Origin: an uncultured Corynebacterium sp.
Lineage (GTDB): Bacteria; Actinomycetota; Actinomycetes; Mycobacteriales; Mycobacteriaceae
Reading direction: 5' to 3'
Length of the DNA stretch: 64,000 nt
Assembly: GCF_946222985.1 (NCBI RefSeq)
Contig: NZ_CAMIFY010000002.1
Location: 31,052-95,051, forward strand
The number at the start of each line of letters is the position of its first letter. The stretch's first letter is position 1. Under the pieces are notes generated by a model, which saw nothing but the letters and a program-made list of their open reading frames with translations, was not told the origin of the DNA and searched no databases. A program made the position numbers and the translations under genes. Shown here piece after piece: positions 42,275 through 50,524 of the stretch.

Positions 42275-42769
42275 ATGCGATGGACCCCCGCTCAGTTGAA
42301 GCGCTTCATGTGGTTGTGGCCCCCGTACCTGGGTGCCGGCGTGCGCATCGAGGAAGCCGCCGACGACGGCACGAAGATCGTCGTCAAGCACCGTTTGCGG
42401 CCGTGGTACACCAACGCCGTGGGCACCGTCTTCGGCGGCACGATGCAGTCGATGACGGATCCCTTCTTCATGATCCTGGCGCTGCACCAGCTCGGAAAGG
42501 GCTACCGGGTCTGGGACGTCGAGGCCGGCATCGAGTTCCTCAAGCCCGGTCGCGGCACCGTTCGCGCCATCATCGAGATGCCCGCCGAGGTCATCGAGGA
42601 GGTTCGTCGCGAGATCGCGGGCGGTGACAAGCACCTGCGCTGGTTCGAATGCGACATCGTCGACGAAGAAGGCGATGTCGTGGCGAAGGTGCGCAAGCGC
42701 CTGTACTTCCGGAAGTCGAAGCCGAAGGCTCAGCCGGGGCCGAAGCCGGAGCCGGGCCAGGCCGCGTAG
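42275..42769 (+). CDS. DUF4442-type hotdog-fold protein (putative thioesterase)
   Basis: A 164-aa protein. RPWYTNAVGTVFGGTMQSMTD is the central helix region of the PaaI/DUF4442 hotdog superfamily, and WDVEAGIEFLKPGRGTVRA is the following sheet. It may hydrolyse acyl-CoA or only bind it. ATG 42275 is 8 nt after TAACGT (42261-42266) and lacks a Shine-Dalgarno sequence. The C-terminal tail is Lys/Pro-rich. Confidence 0.75.
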   Translation: MRWTPAQLKRFMWLWPPYLGAGVRIEEAADDGTKIVVKHRLRPWYTNAVGTVFGGTMQSMTDPFFMILALHQLGKGYRVWDVEAGIEFLKPGRGTVRAIIEMPAEVIEEVRREIAGGDKHLRWFECDIVDEEGDVVAKVRKRLYFRKSKPKAQPGPKPEPGQAA

Positions 42770-42827
42770 GCGGCGTAGACGTCGCGGCCGGGTGAATCCG
42801 CCGCGGATCATGGCATGATCGGGAACC

Positions 42828-43643
42828 ATGAACGAGCAGGAGAACCAGCCCGAACGCCTTGACCTGCAGCCGGGGCCGCAGCCCGGCTCGCAACCCGACC
42901 CGCACGGGGCCCCCGAAGCCGATCCGCTGCGCGTCCCCGACGACCCGTCGCAGATGACTTCGCGCCGCCCGTCCTTCGCCGACACCTACCGGTCGGTGCA
43001 GACGGCCAACGAGGAACAGGTCGTCGACGACCCCGAGGAGCGGCCCACGACCGCGTTCGTCGTCGTCGACGCCCAGAACGACTTTTCCGAGGGCGGATCG
43101 CTCGCCGTCGACGGTGCGATCGCGGCGTACCGCGCCACGAACACGCACCTGGCCGGCCGCGCGGGCAAGTACGCCGTGCTCGCGACCACCCGCGACAACC
43201 ACATCGACCCCGGCTCGCACTGGTCGGACGAGCCCGACTTCGTCGACTCCTGGCCGCGTCATTGCGCGGCCGGGGAGTCGGGCGCGGAGATCCACCCGGA
43301 GATGATCCGGGCGCTCGACTACTTCGCCAGGATCAACCCCCAGGCGGTGCGCATCGACGTCACCAAGGGCGAGTTCGAGGCCGCCTACTCCGGATTCGAG
43401 GGCAAGACCGAGGCGGACGTGTCGCTCGCCGACGCCCTGCGGGCGGCCGAGGTCACGCACCTGGAGGTCGTCGGCGTGGCCACCGACCACTGCGTGCGGG
43501 CCACCGTCCTCGATGCCCTGCGGGAAGGCTTCGAGGTCACGGTGCACGCGAACCAGATCGCCGCGGTCGACGAGAACCGCGGGATCGCCGCACTGCGCGA
43601 GATGGAAGAGGCCGGGGCGGACATCGTCGGAGCCCAGCTCTGA
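42828..43643 (+). CDS. pncA: nicotinamidase (isochorismatase family)
   Basis: A 271-aa protein. After a disordered N-terminal extension of about 75 residues lies the hydrolase core. VVVDAQNDFSEGGSLAV has the catalytic aspartate, TKGEFEAAYSGFEG the lysine, and GVATDHCVRATVLDA the nucleophilic cysteine. The metal-binding DNHIDPGSHW (Asp and His) identifies it as nicotinamidase, which converts nicotinamide to nicotinic acid for NAD salvage. The long Gln/Pro/Asp-rich extension is unusual; a shorter internal start is possible but no good candidate was seen. Confidence 0.88.
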   Translation: MNEQENQPERLDLQPGPQPGSQPDPHGAPEADPLRVPDDPSQMTSRRPSFADTYRSVQTANEEQVVDDPEERPTTAFVVVDAQNDFSEGGSLAVDGAIAAYRATNTHLAGRAGKYAVLATTRDNHIDPGSHWSDEPDFVDSWPRHCAAGESGAEIHPEMIRALDYFARINPQAVRIDVTKGEFEAAYSGFEGKTEADVSLADALRAAEVTHLEVVGVATDHCVRATVLDALREGFEVTVHANQIAAVDENRGIAALREMEEAGADIVGAQL

Positions 43644-43767
43644 CGGCGGCCTCATCGTTTCGCCGTTAAACTGATCCGGAACCCGCGGCGCGGTCGGTGA
43701 ACGGCGGCACCCGGGCCACCCCGGATCCATCCCGGCTCCACCCCGACGGAAACGAAGGAAACCATTC

Positions 43768-44427
43768 ATGACCACTCCCAACGACGGTTCCCGCGACGGC
43801 GCGGGCGACCCGTTCAACAACGATCCCTTCGGCGACTCGAACTCCCCGGGCCCGAACTCGAATGGCCCGGACGGCGCCGGCTCGGGCTCCGGCTCCGGAG
43901 GTTTCGAGCAGGGGGGTTACGGCCAGGGGAGCTACGGCCAGGATGGTTCCGGCCAGGGTGGTTACCAGCAAGGCGATTACGGCCAGGGCGGTTACGGCCA
44001 AGACGGCTACGGCCAGAGTGGCTACGGCCAGGGTGGTTACGAGCAGGGCGGTTACGGTGCGGCCGGAAACGGTGGCGCCGGGTACGGCGGCGGTTACGGC
44101 GCGGGCGGATTCGCGCAGGGCGGTTACGGCGCCCCGGGGCCCGCGGGCGAGAAGCCCCCGAATCACCTCGTGCCCTCGATCTTCGCCACCATCGGCGGGT
44201 TCCTGTTCTGCTGCCTGCTCGGCCTGCCCGCCGGCATCGCGGCGATCATGTTCGGCAACAAGGTCGATTCGCTGTGGAACATGGGCGATCGGCAGGGTGC
44301 GCAGGCGGCCTCGGAGAAGGCGAAGCTGTGGATGATGGTCGCGGCCGGCCTCGCCGCCCTGGGCCTCATCGCCAACATCATCATCTTCGCCTCCGGCGGA
44401 TTCGACGTGTACATGAACACGTACTGA
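43768..44427 (+). CDS. CD225/dispanin-like membrane protein with Gly/Tyr/Gln-rich N-terminus
   Basis: A 219-aa protein. The first about 130 residues are low complexity, built from YGQGGYGQ-like units. The C-terminal part (PNHLVPSIFATIGGFLFCCL and GLPAGIAAIMFGNKVDSLWN) is a CD225 domain with two membrane segments. The repeated region has the composition of prion-like, phase-separating sequences. The start follows GAAGGAAA. The next gene (DUF2752) begins 4 bp after the stop, and these two families recur as neighbours in actinomycetes, so they probably act together. Function unknown. Confidence 0.85.
   Translation: MTTPNDGSRDGAGDPFNNDPFGDSNSPGPNSNGPDGAGSGSGSGGFEQGGYGQGSYGQDGSGQGGYQQGDYGQGGYGQDGYGQSGYGQGGYEQGGYGAAGNGGAGYGGGYGAGGFAQGGYGAPGPAGEKPPNHLVPSIFATIGGFLFCCLLGLPAGIAAIMFGNKVDSLWNMGDRQGAQAASEKAKLWMMVAAGLAALGLIANIIIFASGGFDVYMNTY
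43912..44071. repeat. low-complexity repeats encoding (Y/G)GQGGYGQ units
   Basis: Imperfect tandem units of 12-15 bp (variants of GGTTACGGCCAG) span this part of the CD225 gene. They keep frame and encode the Gly/Tyr/Gln-rich segment. Confidence 0.75.
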
Positions 44428-44431
44428 CCGA

Positions 44432-44959
44432 ATGATGGACCACCGCCCCGACGATCACGGACACGCGCACGCGACCGGCCACGCGCACGCGCCCGATCAC
44501 GCTCACCCGCATGCCCATGTCGGCTCGGTGAGCGCGGCGGATCGGGCGGGAACCTGGCTGGCGACGTCGCCGGCGGGGCCGCTGCTGGTCGGCGCGGGCG
44601 CGGTGTGCGGTTGCGCGGCATTGGCGATCGCGGACCCGACGACCCCGGGCGGCCCGACCCCGGTGTGCCCGACCAAGGCGCTGCTGGGCATCACCTGCCC
44701 CGGGTGCGGCACCGCGCGGATGCTCTATTCGCTGGTGCACTTCGACCTGACCGGTGCGATCCGATACAACGCGGTGGCGCTCGTGTTCGTCGTGCTGCTG
44801 GTCTGGGCGTGGGTCACGTGGTTGGCGCGGACCCTGGGCAAACGCTTGCCGACGTGGACCCGGTGGAAGTGGTTGCCCCACGCCGTCGTCGGCGTTCTCG
44901 TGGTGTGGATGATCGTGCGCTTGCTGCCGTTCGCACCGTTCACGGCGCTACACGTCTGA
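44432..44959 (+). CDS. DUF2752 membrane protein with His-rich N-terminus
   Basis: A 175-aa protein. A histidine-rich head of about 30 residues (DHGHAHATGHAHAPDHAH) precedes three hydrophobic segments. LLGITCPGCGTARMLYSLVH is the DUF2752 signature, with CPGCG placed at a membrane border. The His cluster and the cysteines could bind a metal. It forms a tight pair with the CD225 gene. A second ATG 3 bp later is possible. Function unknown. Confidence 0.85.
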   Translation: MMDHRPDDHGHAHATGHAHAPDHAHPHAHVGSVSAADRAGTWLATSPAGPLLVGAGAVCGCAALAIADPTTPGGPTPVCPTKALLGITCPGCGTARMLYSLVHFDLTGAIRYNAVALVFVVLLVWAWVTWLARTLGKRLPTWTRWKWLPHAVVGVLVVWMIVRLLPFAPFTALHV

Positions 44960-45003
44960 CGGCTGCCCGCGGATTTGCGGGAGGGGGCGGGGCATTCCCC
45001 GTT

Positions 45004-45573
45004 TCAGTCGAACAGGACGTCCGACAGCGCCACCGGGGAAATGTCCCCGTGCAGGCGAGAGGTCTCCACGTACTTCGCGGCGTGGTGGATGAAGCCCTCC
45101 ACCGTGGCGTCGTCGAGTTCGCGGCGGACCTTCGCCGGCACACCGGCGGCCAACGATCGCGGGGGAATCTCCTGGCCCTCCAGGACCACTGCGCCGGCCG
45201 CGATCAGGGAGCCAGCTCCGACCACCGAATGCGACAGCAGCGCCGACTTCATGCCCACCAGCGTGCCGTCGCCGACCGTCGTGCCATGGATCAGGGCCAT
45301 GTGACCGACGGTGACGTCGTCGCCGAGCACGGTTTCGGCGTCGGCGTCGACGTGGATCGTCGAATTGTCCTGGATGTTGGTGCGGGCGCCGATGCGGATC
45401 GAATTGATGTCGCCGCGAAGCACCGATCCGTAGAACACCGACGCATCGGGGCCGATTTCCACGTCGCCGATGATGACGGCGCCCGGGGCGATCCACGCCG
45501 ACCGGTGGATGCGCGGGGTCTTGCCGTTGCAGGGGAGGATCAGGGGGCTCGGGGAGTGGGAATGCTCGTTCAT
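45004..45573 (-). CDS. gamma-carbonic anhydrase-like hexapeptide-repeat protein
   Basis: A 189-aa left-handed beta-helix protein. VIIGDVEIGPDASVFYGSVL, RGDINSIRIGARTNIQDNST and VGHMALIHGTTVGDGTLVGM are the hexapeptide coils. RGD, QDNS and the histidines IHV, GHM and IHG match the zinc-site pattern of the gamma-carbonic anhydrase/PaaY family. It probably acts as a trimer; real CO2 hydration is not proven for most members. It is on the same strand as the DUF1275 gene, 131 bp downstream. Confidence 0.88.
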   Translation of the reverse strand: MNEHSHSPSPLILPCNGKTPRIHRSAWIAPGAVIIGDVEIGPDASVFYGSVLRGDINSIRIGARTNIQDNSTIHVDADAETVLGDDVTVGHMALIHGTTVGDGTLVGMKSALLSHSVVGAGSLIAAGAVVLEGQEIPPRSLAAGVPAKVRRELDDATVEGFIHHAAKYVETSRLHGDISPVALSDVLFD

Positions 45574-45676
45574 GGGGCCAGTGTGCCGCAGAACGATCGC
45601 CCGGCGGCGGGAGACGAACCAGGTGGGGGAGGGCGAGACCCCGGCCGGACCCGTGGGGGACTCGGCCGACACTCGG

Positions 45677-45704
45677 CCCGGACCCGGACCCGGACCCGGC
45701 CCGG
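45677..45704. repeat. short GGACCC tandem repeat
   Basis: Three to four copies of the hexamer CGGACC lie in the gap between the DUF1275 and gamma-carbonic-anhydrase genes, ending at the DUF1275 stop codon. It is a simple-sequence tract with no visible structure. Confidence 0.6.
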
Positions 45705-46367
45705 CTACACCGGCAGGCCCGCGCTGCGGCGGCGGTGCCGGTTCCACAGGGCAGCGGCCGTGCCTCCGATGATCATCACCGTGACCACCCACACCGCCTT
45801 GAGCCCGATGACGGTGAACGCCCAGCCGCCGAAGATCGCGCCGAGGGCGAGCGACAGCCAGAGCAGGAAGTACCCGATCCAATCGGAATGCGAACCGCCG
45901 AAGAAAGCCCCGACGAACCGCTGGGACATCTTCACCAGGGTGCCGGTCATGTAGGTCAGCGAGACGGAGACCTCCCCGTTTCGTTCGAAGATGCTGTTCA
46001 TGGCGCCGACGGTGAACGACAGGCTCAACACGGCCGGAAGCTCCGCGCCGGTGACCACCCACACCGAGGCGATCGTCGCGGTGAGGCAAATGAACAGCAG
46101 CACCGCCTCGCGCGGACGGGTCGGCGGCAGATGACGGTGAGCCAGTCGGCTGATCAGAGCGCCGATCATGACCCCGACGAGGAACAGCGCCATCACCCCG
46201 GCGGCCTTGCCCGCGACGGGCCAGGCGCCCTCGGCGGCCGCCGCGGTCATCCGCGTGGTGTTGCCGGACATGAACGACAGGAAGAATCCGCCCAGGTACA
46301 GGAAGCCGAGCGCGTCGATGAACCCCGTGATGGATGACAGGTACACGGCGAGCGCCCGCTCGCCCAT
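45705..46367 (-). CDS. DUF1275 (YoaK-like) membrane protein
   Basis: A 220-aa protein with about six helices. YLSSITGFIDALGFLYLGGF and FLSFMSGNTTRMT are the DUF1275 hallmark, and VGAMNSIFERNGEVSVSLTYMTGTLVK is the second conserved block. It is presumably a transporter or stress-membrane protein; the substrate is unknown. The start is MGERALAV, where similarity begins; the frame is open far upstream but without conservation. Confidence 0.85.
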   Translation of the reverse strand: MGERALAVYLSSITGFIDALGFLYLGGFFLSFMSGNTTRMTAAAAEGAWPVAGKAAGVMALFLVGVMIGALISRLAHRHLPPTRPREAVLLFICLTATIASVWVVTGAELPAVLSLSFTVGAMNSIFERNGEVSVSLTYMTGTLVKMSQRFVGAFFGGSHSDWIGYFLLWLSLALGAIFGGWAFTVIGLKAVWVVTVMIIGGTAAALWNRHRRRSAGLPV

Positions 46368-46545
46368 GCGATAACCCTCCACTGCCGCCTCGTCTCCCTT
46401 CGAAGATGTTCGCTCCACCTCCGGATCCTCGCGCCCGGAACATGCGGACCTTATCCCACCGGAAGACCGTGGGAATACGATTTCCCGGCGCACCCCGCCC
46501 GCTAAAGTCGTCATGCAACCATCACTTTCAGGGAAGGCTCTCCGG

Positions 46546-48432
46546 ATGAATCCGCAGGATTCCGATACCGCGACACCACCGACGTCCGCATCCGCGCCGT
46601 CCGCCTCTACGCCCGACACGGCGACCGGCGCGACGCCCGACACGACCGCCAAGAAAGAGAAGAAGTTCGGCTGGCTGAAAACCGACCCGCTGATCTTCTT
46701 CGCTTCGGTCGGTTTCATCCTTCTGTTCGTCGTCGCCACCGTCGTGCTCGGCGAGACCGCACGTGAGGCGTATTCCACGGCCTCCGAGTGGGTCACCGGC
46801 AACCTCGGCTGGCTGTTCATCGGCGGCGTCTCGGCCGCGTTGATCTACCTGATCGGCGTGTTCGTCTCTCGCTACGGCAATCTCAAGCTCGGCGACGACG
46901 ACGAGGAACCGGAGTACTCGATCACCGAGTGGTTCGGCATGCTCTTCGCCGGCGGCACCGGTTCGATGCTGATGTTCTGGGGCGTCGCCGAGCCGATGAA
47001 CCACGCGATCAACTCGCCACGCAACCTCGAGCCGATGAGCATCGAGGCCCGCCAGGAGGCGATGGCCTTCACCATCTACCACCTGGGCGTCCACATGTGG
47101 GTCATCATGACGCTGCCGGGACTGGCCCTGGGCTACTTCATCTACAAGCGCAAGCTGCCGCCGCGGGTGTCGTCGATCTTCGCACCGCTGCTGGGCGAGA
47201 AGATCTACAAGTGGCCCGGCAAGCTCATCGACGCCGTCGCGATCATCGGCACGGTCTTCGGCATCGCCGTGTCGGTGGGCATGGGCGCGATGCAGATCAA
47301 CTCGGGGGCCTCGCGCGTGCTGGGGTTGCCGGAGAACTCCATGATCCAGTTGCTGCTCATCGCGGCGATCATCATCGTCGCGTCGATCTCCGTCGCCCGC
47401 GGCCTGGACAAGGGCATCAAGCTGCTGTCCAACGTCAACATCTGGATGGCCGTCGTCCTGATGGCGTTCGTCCTGCTGGCGGGCCCGACGCTGACGTTGC
47501 TCAAGCAGGTCGTCGACACCGTGGGCATCTACGCACACGAGCTGCCGCGGATCATGTTCTGGACCGATTCCTACGACCTCAACCCCGAGTGGTCGCAGGG
47601 CACGTGGACCGTCTTCTACTGGGCGTGGACCATCTGCTGGTCGCCGTTCGTCGGCATGTTCCTGGCCCGCATCTCGCGGGGCCGCACGGTGCGCCAGTTC
47701 ATCGCCGGCGTCATCGCCCTGCCGACGATCTTCGTGATCGTCTGGTTCTCCGTCTTCGGCCGGGCCGGTTTCGAGTTGGAGGCCTCGCAGCCGGGCGTGC
47801 TGTCCGAGCCGGTCGTCGAGGGCGGCGACCCGTCGCCGGCGTTGTTCATCCTGCTCGAGCAGTACCCGTTGGCGACGCTGATGAGCGTGTTCGCGTTGCT
47901 GATCATCATGATCTTCTTCGTCACCTCCATCGACTCGGCGGCGATGGTCACCGACATGATGTCGACCGGCGAGGAGAACAAGGCGCCGACGACGTACCGC
48001 ATCCTGTGGGGCGTCATGATCGGCGCGGTCGCCGGCGCGATGCTCGTCATCACCGGCGAGGGCGGGATCCTGGCGTTGCAGGAGGTCGTGATCCTCATCG
48101 GCGTGCCGTTCTTCTTCATGCACTTCGTCATGATGTGGTCGCTGGTCAAGGGAATGAGCGACGACCACATGGCCGTCCACCGGCCGAAGACGCGCCGGTG
48201 GAAGAAGACCGACACTCCGGAGAAGCTCGCCGCCCACGAGGCGGCCCCGGCCCCGGGTTACGACGAGGACGGCAACGAGCTGCCGCCCATCGAGTACACC
48301 TACGACGAGGACGGCACCCTGGTCATCGCCGGTGACGTGCGCATCGAAGGCGACCTGCGCCGCGACGAGGGGGACCCCGACGAGGACACCCCGCCGACCG
48401 TTCCCGCGGATCGCCTGGAGCCCCCGAAGTAG
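46546..48432 (+). CDS. BCCT-family osmolyte (betaine/carnitine/choline) transporter
   Basis: A 628-aa protein with 12 helices between about residues 45 and 530. VSVGMGAMQINSG matches the glycine-rich Na+-coupling segment of helix 3. TVFYWAWTICWSPFVGMFLA plus RISRGRTVRQF is the BCCT signature with the tryptophan-lined substrate site. Both ends are extended: a Ser/Thr/Pro N-terminus and a charged, acidic C-terminus of about 95 residues, as in corynebacterial carriers regulated by osmolarity. It imports glycine betaine, ectoine or proline with Na+. The ATG with AGGGAAGG is preferred; a TAAAGT -10 box lies at 46503-46508. Confidence 0.9.
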   Translation: MNPQDSDTATPPTSASAPSASTPDTATGATPDTTAKKEKKFGWLKTDPLIFFASVGFILLFVVATVVLGETAREAYSTASEWVTGNLGWLFIGGVSAALIYLIGVFVSRYGNLKLGDDDEEPEYSITEWFGMLFAGGTGSMLMFWGVAEPMNHAINSPRNLEPMSIEARQEAMAFTIYHLGVHMWVIMTLPGLALGYFIYKRKLPPRVSSIFAPLLGEKIYKWPGKLIDAVAIIGTVFGIAVSVGMGAMQINSGASRVLGLPENSMIQLLLIAAIIIVASISVARGLDKGIKLLSNVNIWMAVVLMAFVLLAGPTLTLLKQVVDTVGIYAHELPRIMFWTDSYDLNPEWSQGTWTVFYWAWTICWSPFVGMFLARISRGRTVRQFIAGVIALPTIFVIVWFSVFGRAGFELEASQPGVLSEPVVEGGDPSPALFILLEQYPLATLMSVFALLIIMIFFVTSIDSAAMVTDMMSTGEENKAPTTYRILWGVMIGAVAGAMLVITGEGGILALQEVVILIGVPFFFMHFVMMWSLVKGMSDDHMAVHRPKTRRWKKTDTPEKLAAHEAAPAPGYDEDGNELPPIEYTYDEDGTLVIAGDVRIEGDLRRDEGDPDEDTPPTVPADRLEPPK

Positions 48433-48487
48433 CGCATCGATTGCTTTTCGACGCGCGCGTTCCCGACCGAGCCGTTAGGTTTCGGGC

Positions 48488-49504
48488 GTGCGTACGACGA
48501 TCGAGCCCGAACCGCCGTTGACCGACGGAGTGCCCTTCTCCGTCCGGGCGACCGTGGCGGCCGAGGCGATCGGCCGCCTGCCGGGGGAGCGTCGCTTCGA
48601 GCAGATCAAACGGCACGCCCGCGACGAGAGCGGATTGCGCCCGGTCCTGGTGGGGCCGGGCGATCGCTATGCCGCCATGGACCTCATCGGCCGGCGCGCG
48701 GACGCCACCGTCATCTTCGTGCCGGGGGCGCGGGCGTTTCTGTCCAACGTCGACAAGTACCTCGACAACATCTTCGCGGTGCGTCGGTCGATGCGCCGCG
48801 AGGTCGGGCCGACGGTGCGCGTGGTCGCCTGGGTCGGCCACGACGTTCCCGGCACCGCGTTCATGTGGACCCACGACGGCACCCGCGTCTGCGGCGGGGG
48901 AGCGGCCCTGGCCGATTTCATCGCCGCGCTGCGGGCCGAGGAGGGCCCGGATCATCGCATCATCCTCGACGGGTTCAGCTTGGGGGCGTCGATCACCGCG
49001 ATGGCGGCGATGGTCCTGCGGGCCCGCGGCGAGCCTCCCGTCCACGCGGTGATCATGGGCGGCTGCCCCGGCGTGCCCTACGACGACGTGGCGCAGCTGG
49101 GCATGCCCGTCGACCGCGTCTTCTCGCACCGCAGCGCCAACGACGTGTGCGGGTGCGGGGTGCTCGGGCACGACCCCCACGACGACCGGTTGTCCGTGTG
49201 CCTGGACATCCCGATCACCGGCGTCCGCCACGTCCCGCCGAGGGCGATCGAGGGAGGGCCGTTCGAGCGATACGTGGATTTTCTCTCGGCATTGATCACC
49301 GACGGCGACGGTGGCGCGTTCGTCGCAAAGCATCGGCGACGCAGCCGAGTCGAACTCGGCGGAGTCGGATTCCGCCAGCTCAGGCGATCGAGGCGCCGCA
49401 ATCTCGCCCTGTACGGGCCGTTCCTGGAAATGCAGGCGACCCCCGGTGCCCGCAATGTGGTGCCCGTGGCGCGACGGCGGCGCGCACGTATGCTGGCGAC
49501 ATGA
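48488..49504 (+). CDS. alpha/beta hydrolase-fold protein
   Basis: A 338-aa protein. ATVIFVPGARAFLSNVDKYL and HRIILDGFSLGASITAMAAM (nucleophile elbow GFSLGA, G-x-S-x-G) suggest a serine hydrolase of the alpha/beta type, with a cysteine-rich loop (SANDVCGCGVLGH) before the putative histidine region. The C-terminus is Arg-rich. It starts at GTG 48488, 6 nt after TAGGTT, with no Shine-Dalgarno sequence. No close family was recognised. It overlaps the next gene by 4 bp. Confidence 0.65.
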   Translation: MRTTIEPEPPLTDGVPFSVRATVAAEAIGRLPGERRFEQIKRHARDESGLRPVLVGPGDRYAAMDLIGRRADATVIFVPGARAFLSNVDKYLDNIFAVRRSMRREVGPTVRVVAWVGHDVPGTAFMWTHDGTRVCGGGAALADFIAALRAEEGPDHRIILDGFSLGASITAMAAMVLRARGEPPVHAVIMGGCPGVPYDDVAQLGMPVDRVFSHRSANDVCGCGVLGHDPHDDRLSVCLDIPITGVRHVPPRAIEGGPFERYVDFLSALITDGDGGAFVAKHRRRSRVELGGVGFRQLRRSRRRNLALYGPFLEMQATPGARNVVPVARRRRARMLAT

Positions 49505-49824
49505 TTTTCATCGTCGTCAAGTTCCCCGTGAAGCCCGAATACGCCGACGAGTGGATGACCCACGTCGCCGACTTCACCGCCGCCACCCGCGCCGAAGCCG
49601 GCAACAAGTGGTTCGAGTGGTCCCGCTCCGTCGAGGACGCCAACGAGTACGTCCTGGTGGAGGCGTTCGAGGACGACGCCGCCGAGGCGCACGTCAACTC
49701 CGACCATTTCAAGGCGTCCATGGACACCATCCGGCCGCTGCTCACCGAAACCCCGCGCATCGTCTCCCAGACCCTCGAGGGCAAGGACGGCTGGGACCGC
49801 ATGGGCGAGCTGGAGATCAACTGA
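49501..49824 (+). CDS. antibiotic-biosynthesis-monooxygenase (ABM)-domain protein
   Basis: A 107-aa ferredoxin-like-fold protein. IVVKFPVKPEYADEWMTHVA and NKWFEWSRSVEDANEYVLVE, then AHVNSDHFKASM, follow the ABM/YgiN pattern, which covers quinone monooxygenases and haem-degrading relatives. Usually dimeric; the substrate is unknown. It overlaps the previous gene at ATGA, yet a TATGCT box 6 nt upstream of its ATG, inside that gene, could give it its own leaderless mRNA. The next gene follows at TGATG. Confidence 0.85.
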   Translation: MIFIVVKFPVKPEYADEWMTHVADFTAATRAEAGNKWFEWSRSVEDANEYVLVEAFEDDAAEAHVNSDHFKASMDTIRPLLTETPRIVSQTLEGKDGWDRMGELEIN

Positions 49825-50366
49825 TGCGCGCCACCGGTTTCCGCGCCCGCCGCGGTGCACTGGCCGCCGCGCTCGCCGCCGGCCTGGCGTTGGCCGGCTG
49901 CGGATACGATCCCGGCACCGCCGGCGACCAGCCGGACCTGTCGAACGTCGAGGCCCCGACGGCGGAGGATCCGGACTACGCCCGGCAGCAGGCCGAACAC
50001 CTGCTCGCCGACGCCCAGGCGCTGCTGCCGGCCGTCGAGCACATCCAGGAACACGGCGCGGTCACCGGTGAGACGAAATCCGTCGCCGGTGAACTGCGCG
50101 GAATCCTCGAAGCCCAGGACGGTCGGCTCGGCGACGGCGGCGATGGCGCCGCGATGATCACCGACGAGGAAGTCGAGGCGGTCACCTCCGCGGAAGGCGA
50201 GGAGGCCGCGAACGCGTTCGTGGAACTGCTGCGCCGGCAGCTGCCCCGTCTCGAGAGCTCCTGGTCGGATCTGTCGGAGGCCGGGGACGCGGAGGTCGCC
50301 GACGTCGCCCGCGATTCCGCCGAACGCCTCGGCGCCCTGCGGCCGAAGGTCGACGCGCTGGGCTGA
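49824..50366 (+). CDS. putative lipoprotein
   Basis: A 180-aa protein. An Arg-rich n-region and hydrophobic stretch end at the lipobox LALAGC (cysteine near residue 25). The mature part is mostly helical and acidic (YARQQAEHLLADAQALLPAVEHI, EEVEAVTSAEGEEAANAFVELL) with no other cysteine. No family was recognised. The start shares one base with the stop of the ABM gene, so the two are translationally coupled. Confidence 0.7.
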   Translation: MRATGFRARRGALAAALAAGLALAGCGYDPGTAGDQPDLSNVEAPTAEDPDYARQQAEHLLADAQALLPAVEHIQEHGAVTGETKSVAGELRGILEAQDGRLGDGGDGAAMITDEEVEAVTSAEGEEAANAFVELLRRQLPRLESSWSDLSEAGDAEVADVARDSAERLGALRPKVDALG

Positions 50367-50524
50367 TCGCGATGCCCCCGCGGATTCGGCGCCGGGGCCC
50401 GTGCCGTTCGCCGGGGGCGATCGCCATGATTTCATCACCGGTTTTTGCGCGGGGCCGATGAACCGTCGGTAACGTGGTCGGTTGCACGTGATCACGATCA
50501 CCAATTACGGGAGTGAAGCAAAAA

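Noticed and set aside
43912..44071. Possible CRISPR-like array
   Set aside because: The repeats are 12-15 bp, imperfect, in frame and protein-coding, with no spacers or cas genes.
45677..45704. Hexamer repeat as a phase-variation tract
   Set aside because: It ends at a stop codon in an intergenic gap, has only three to four copies, and is not within a promoter or start region.
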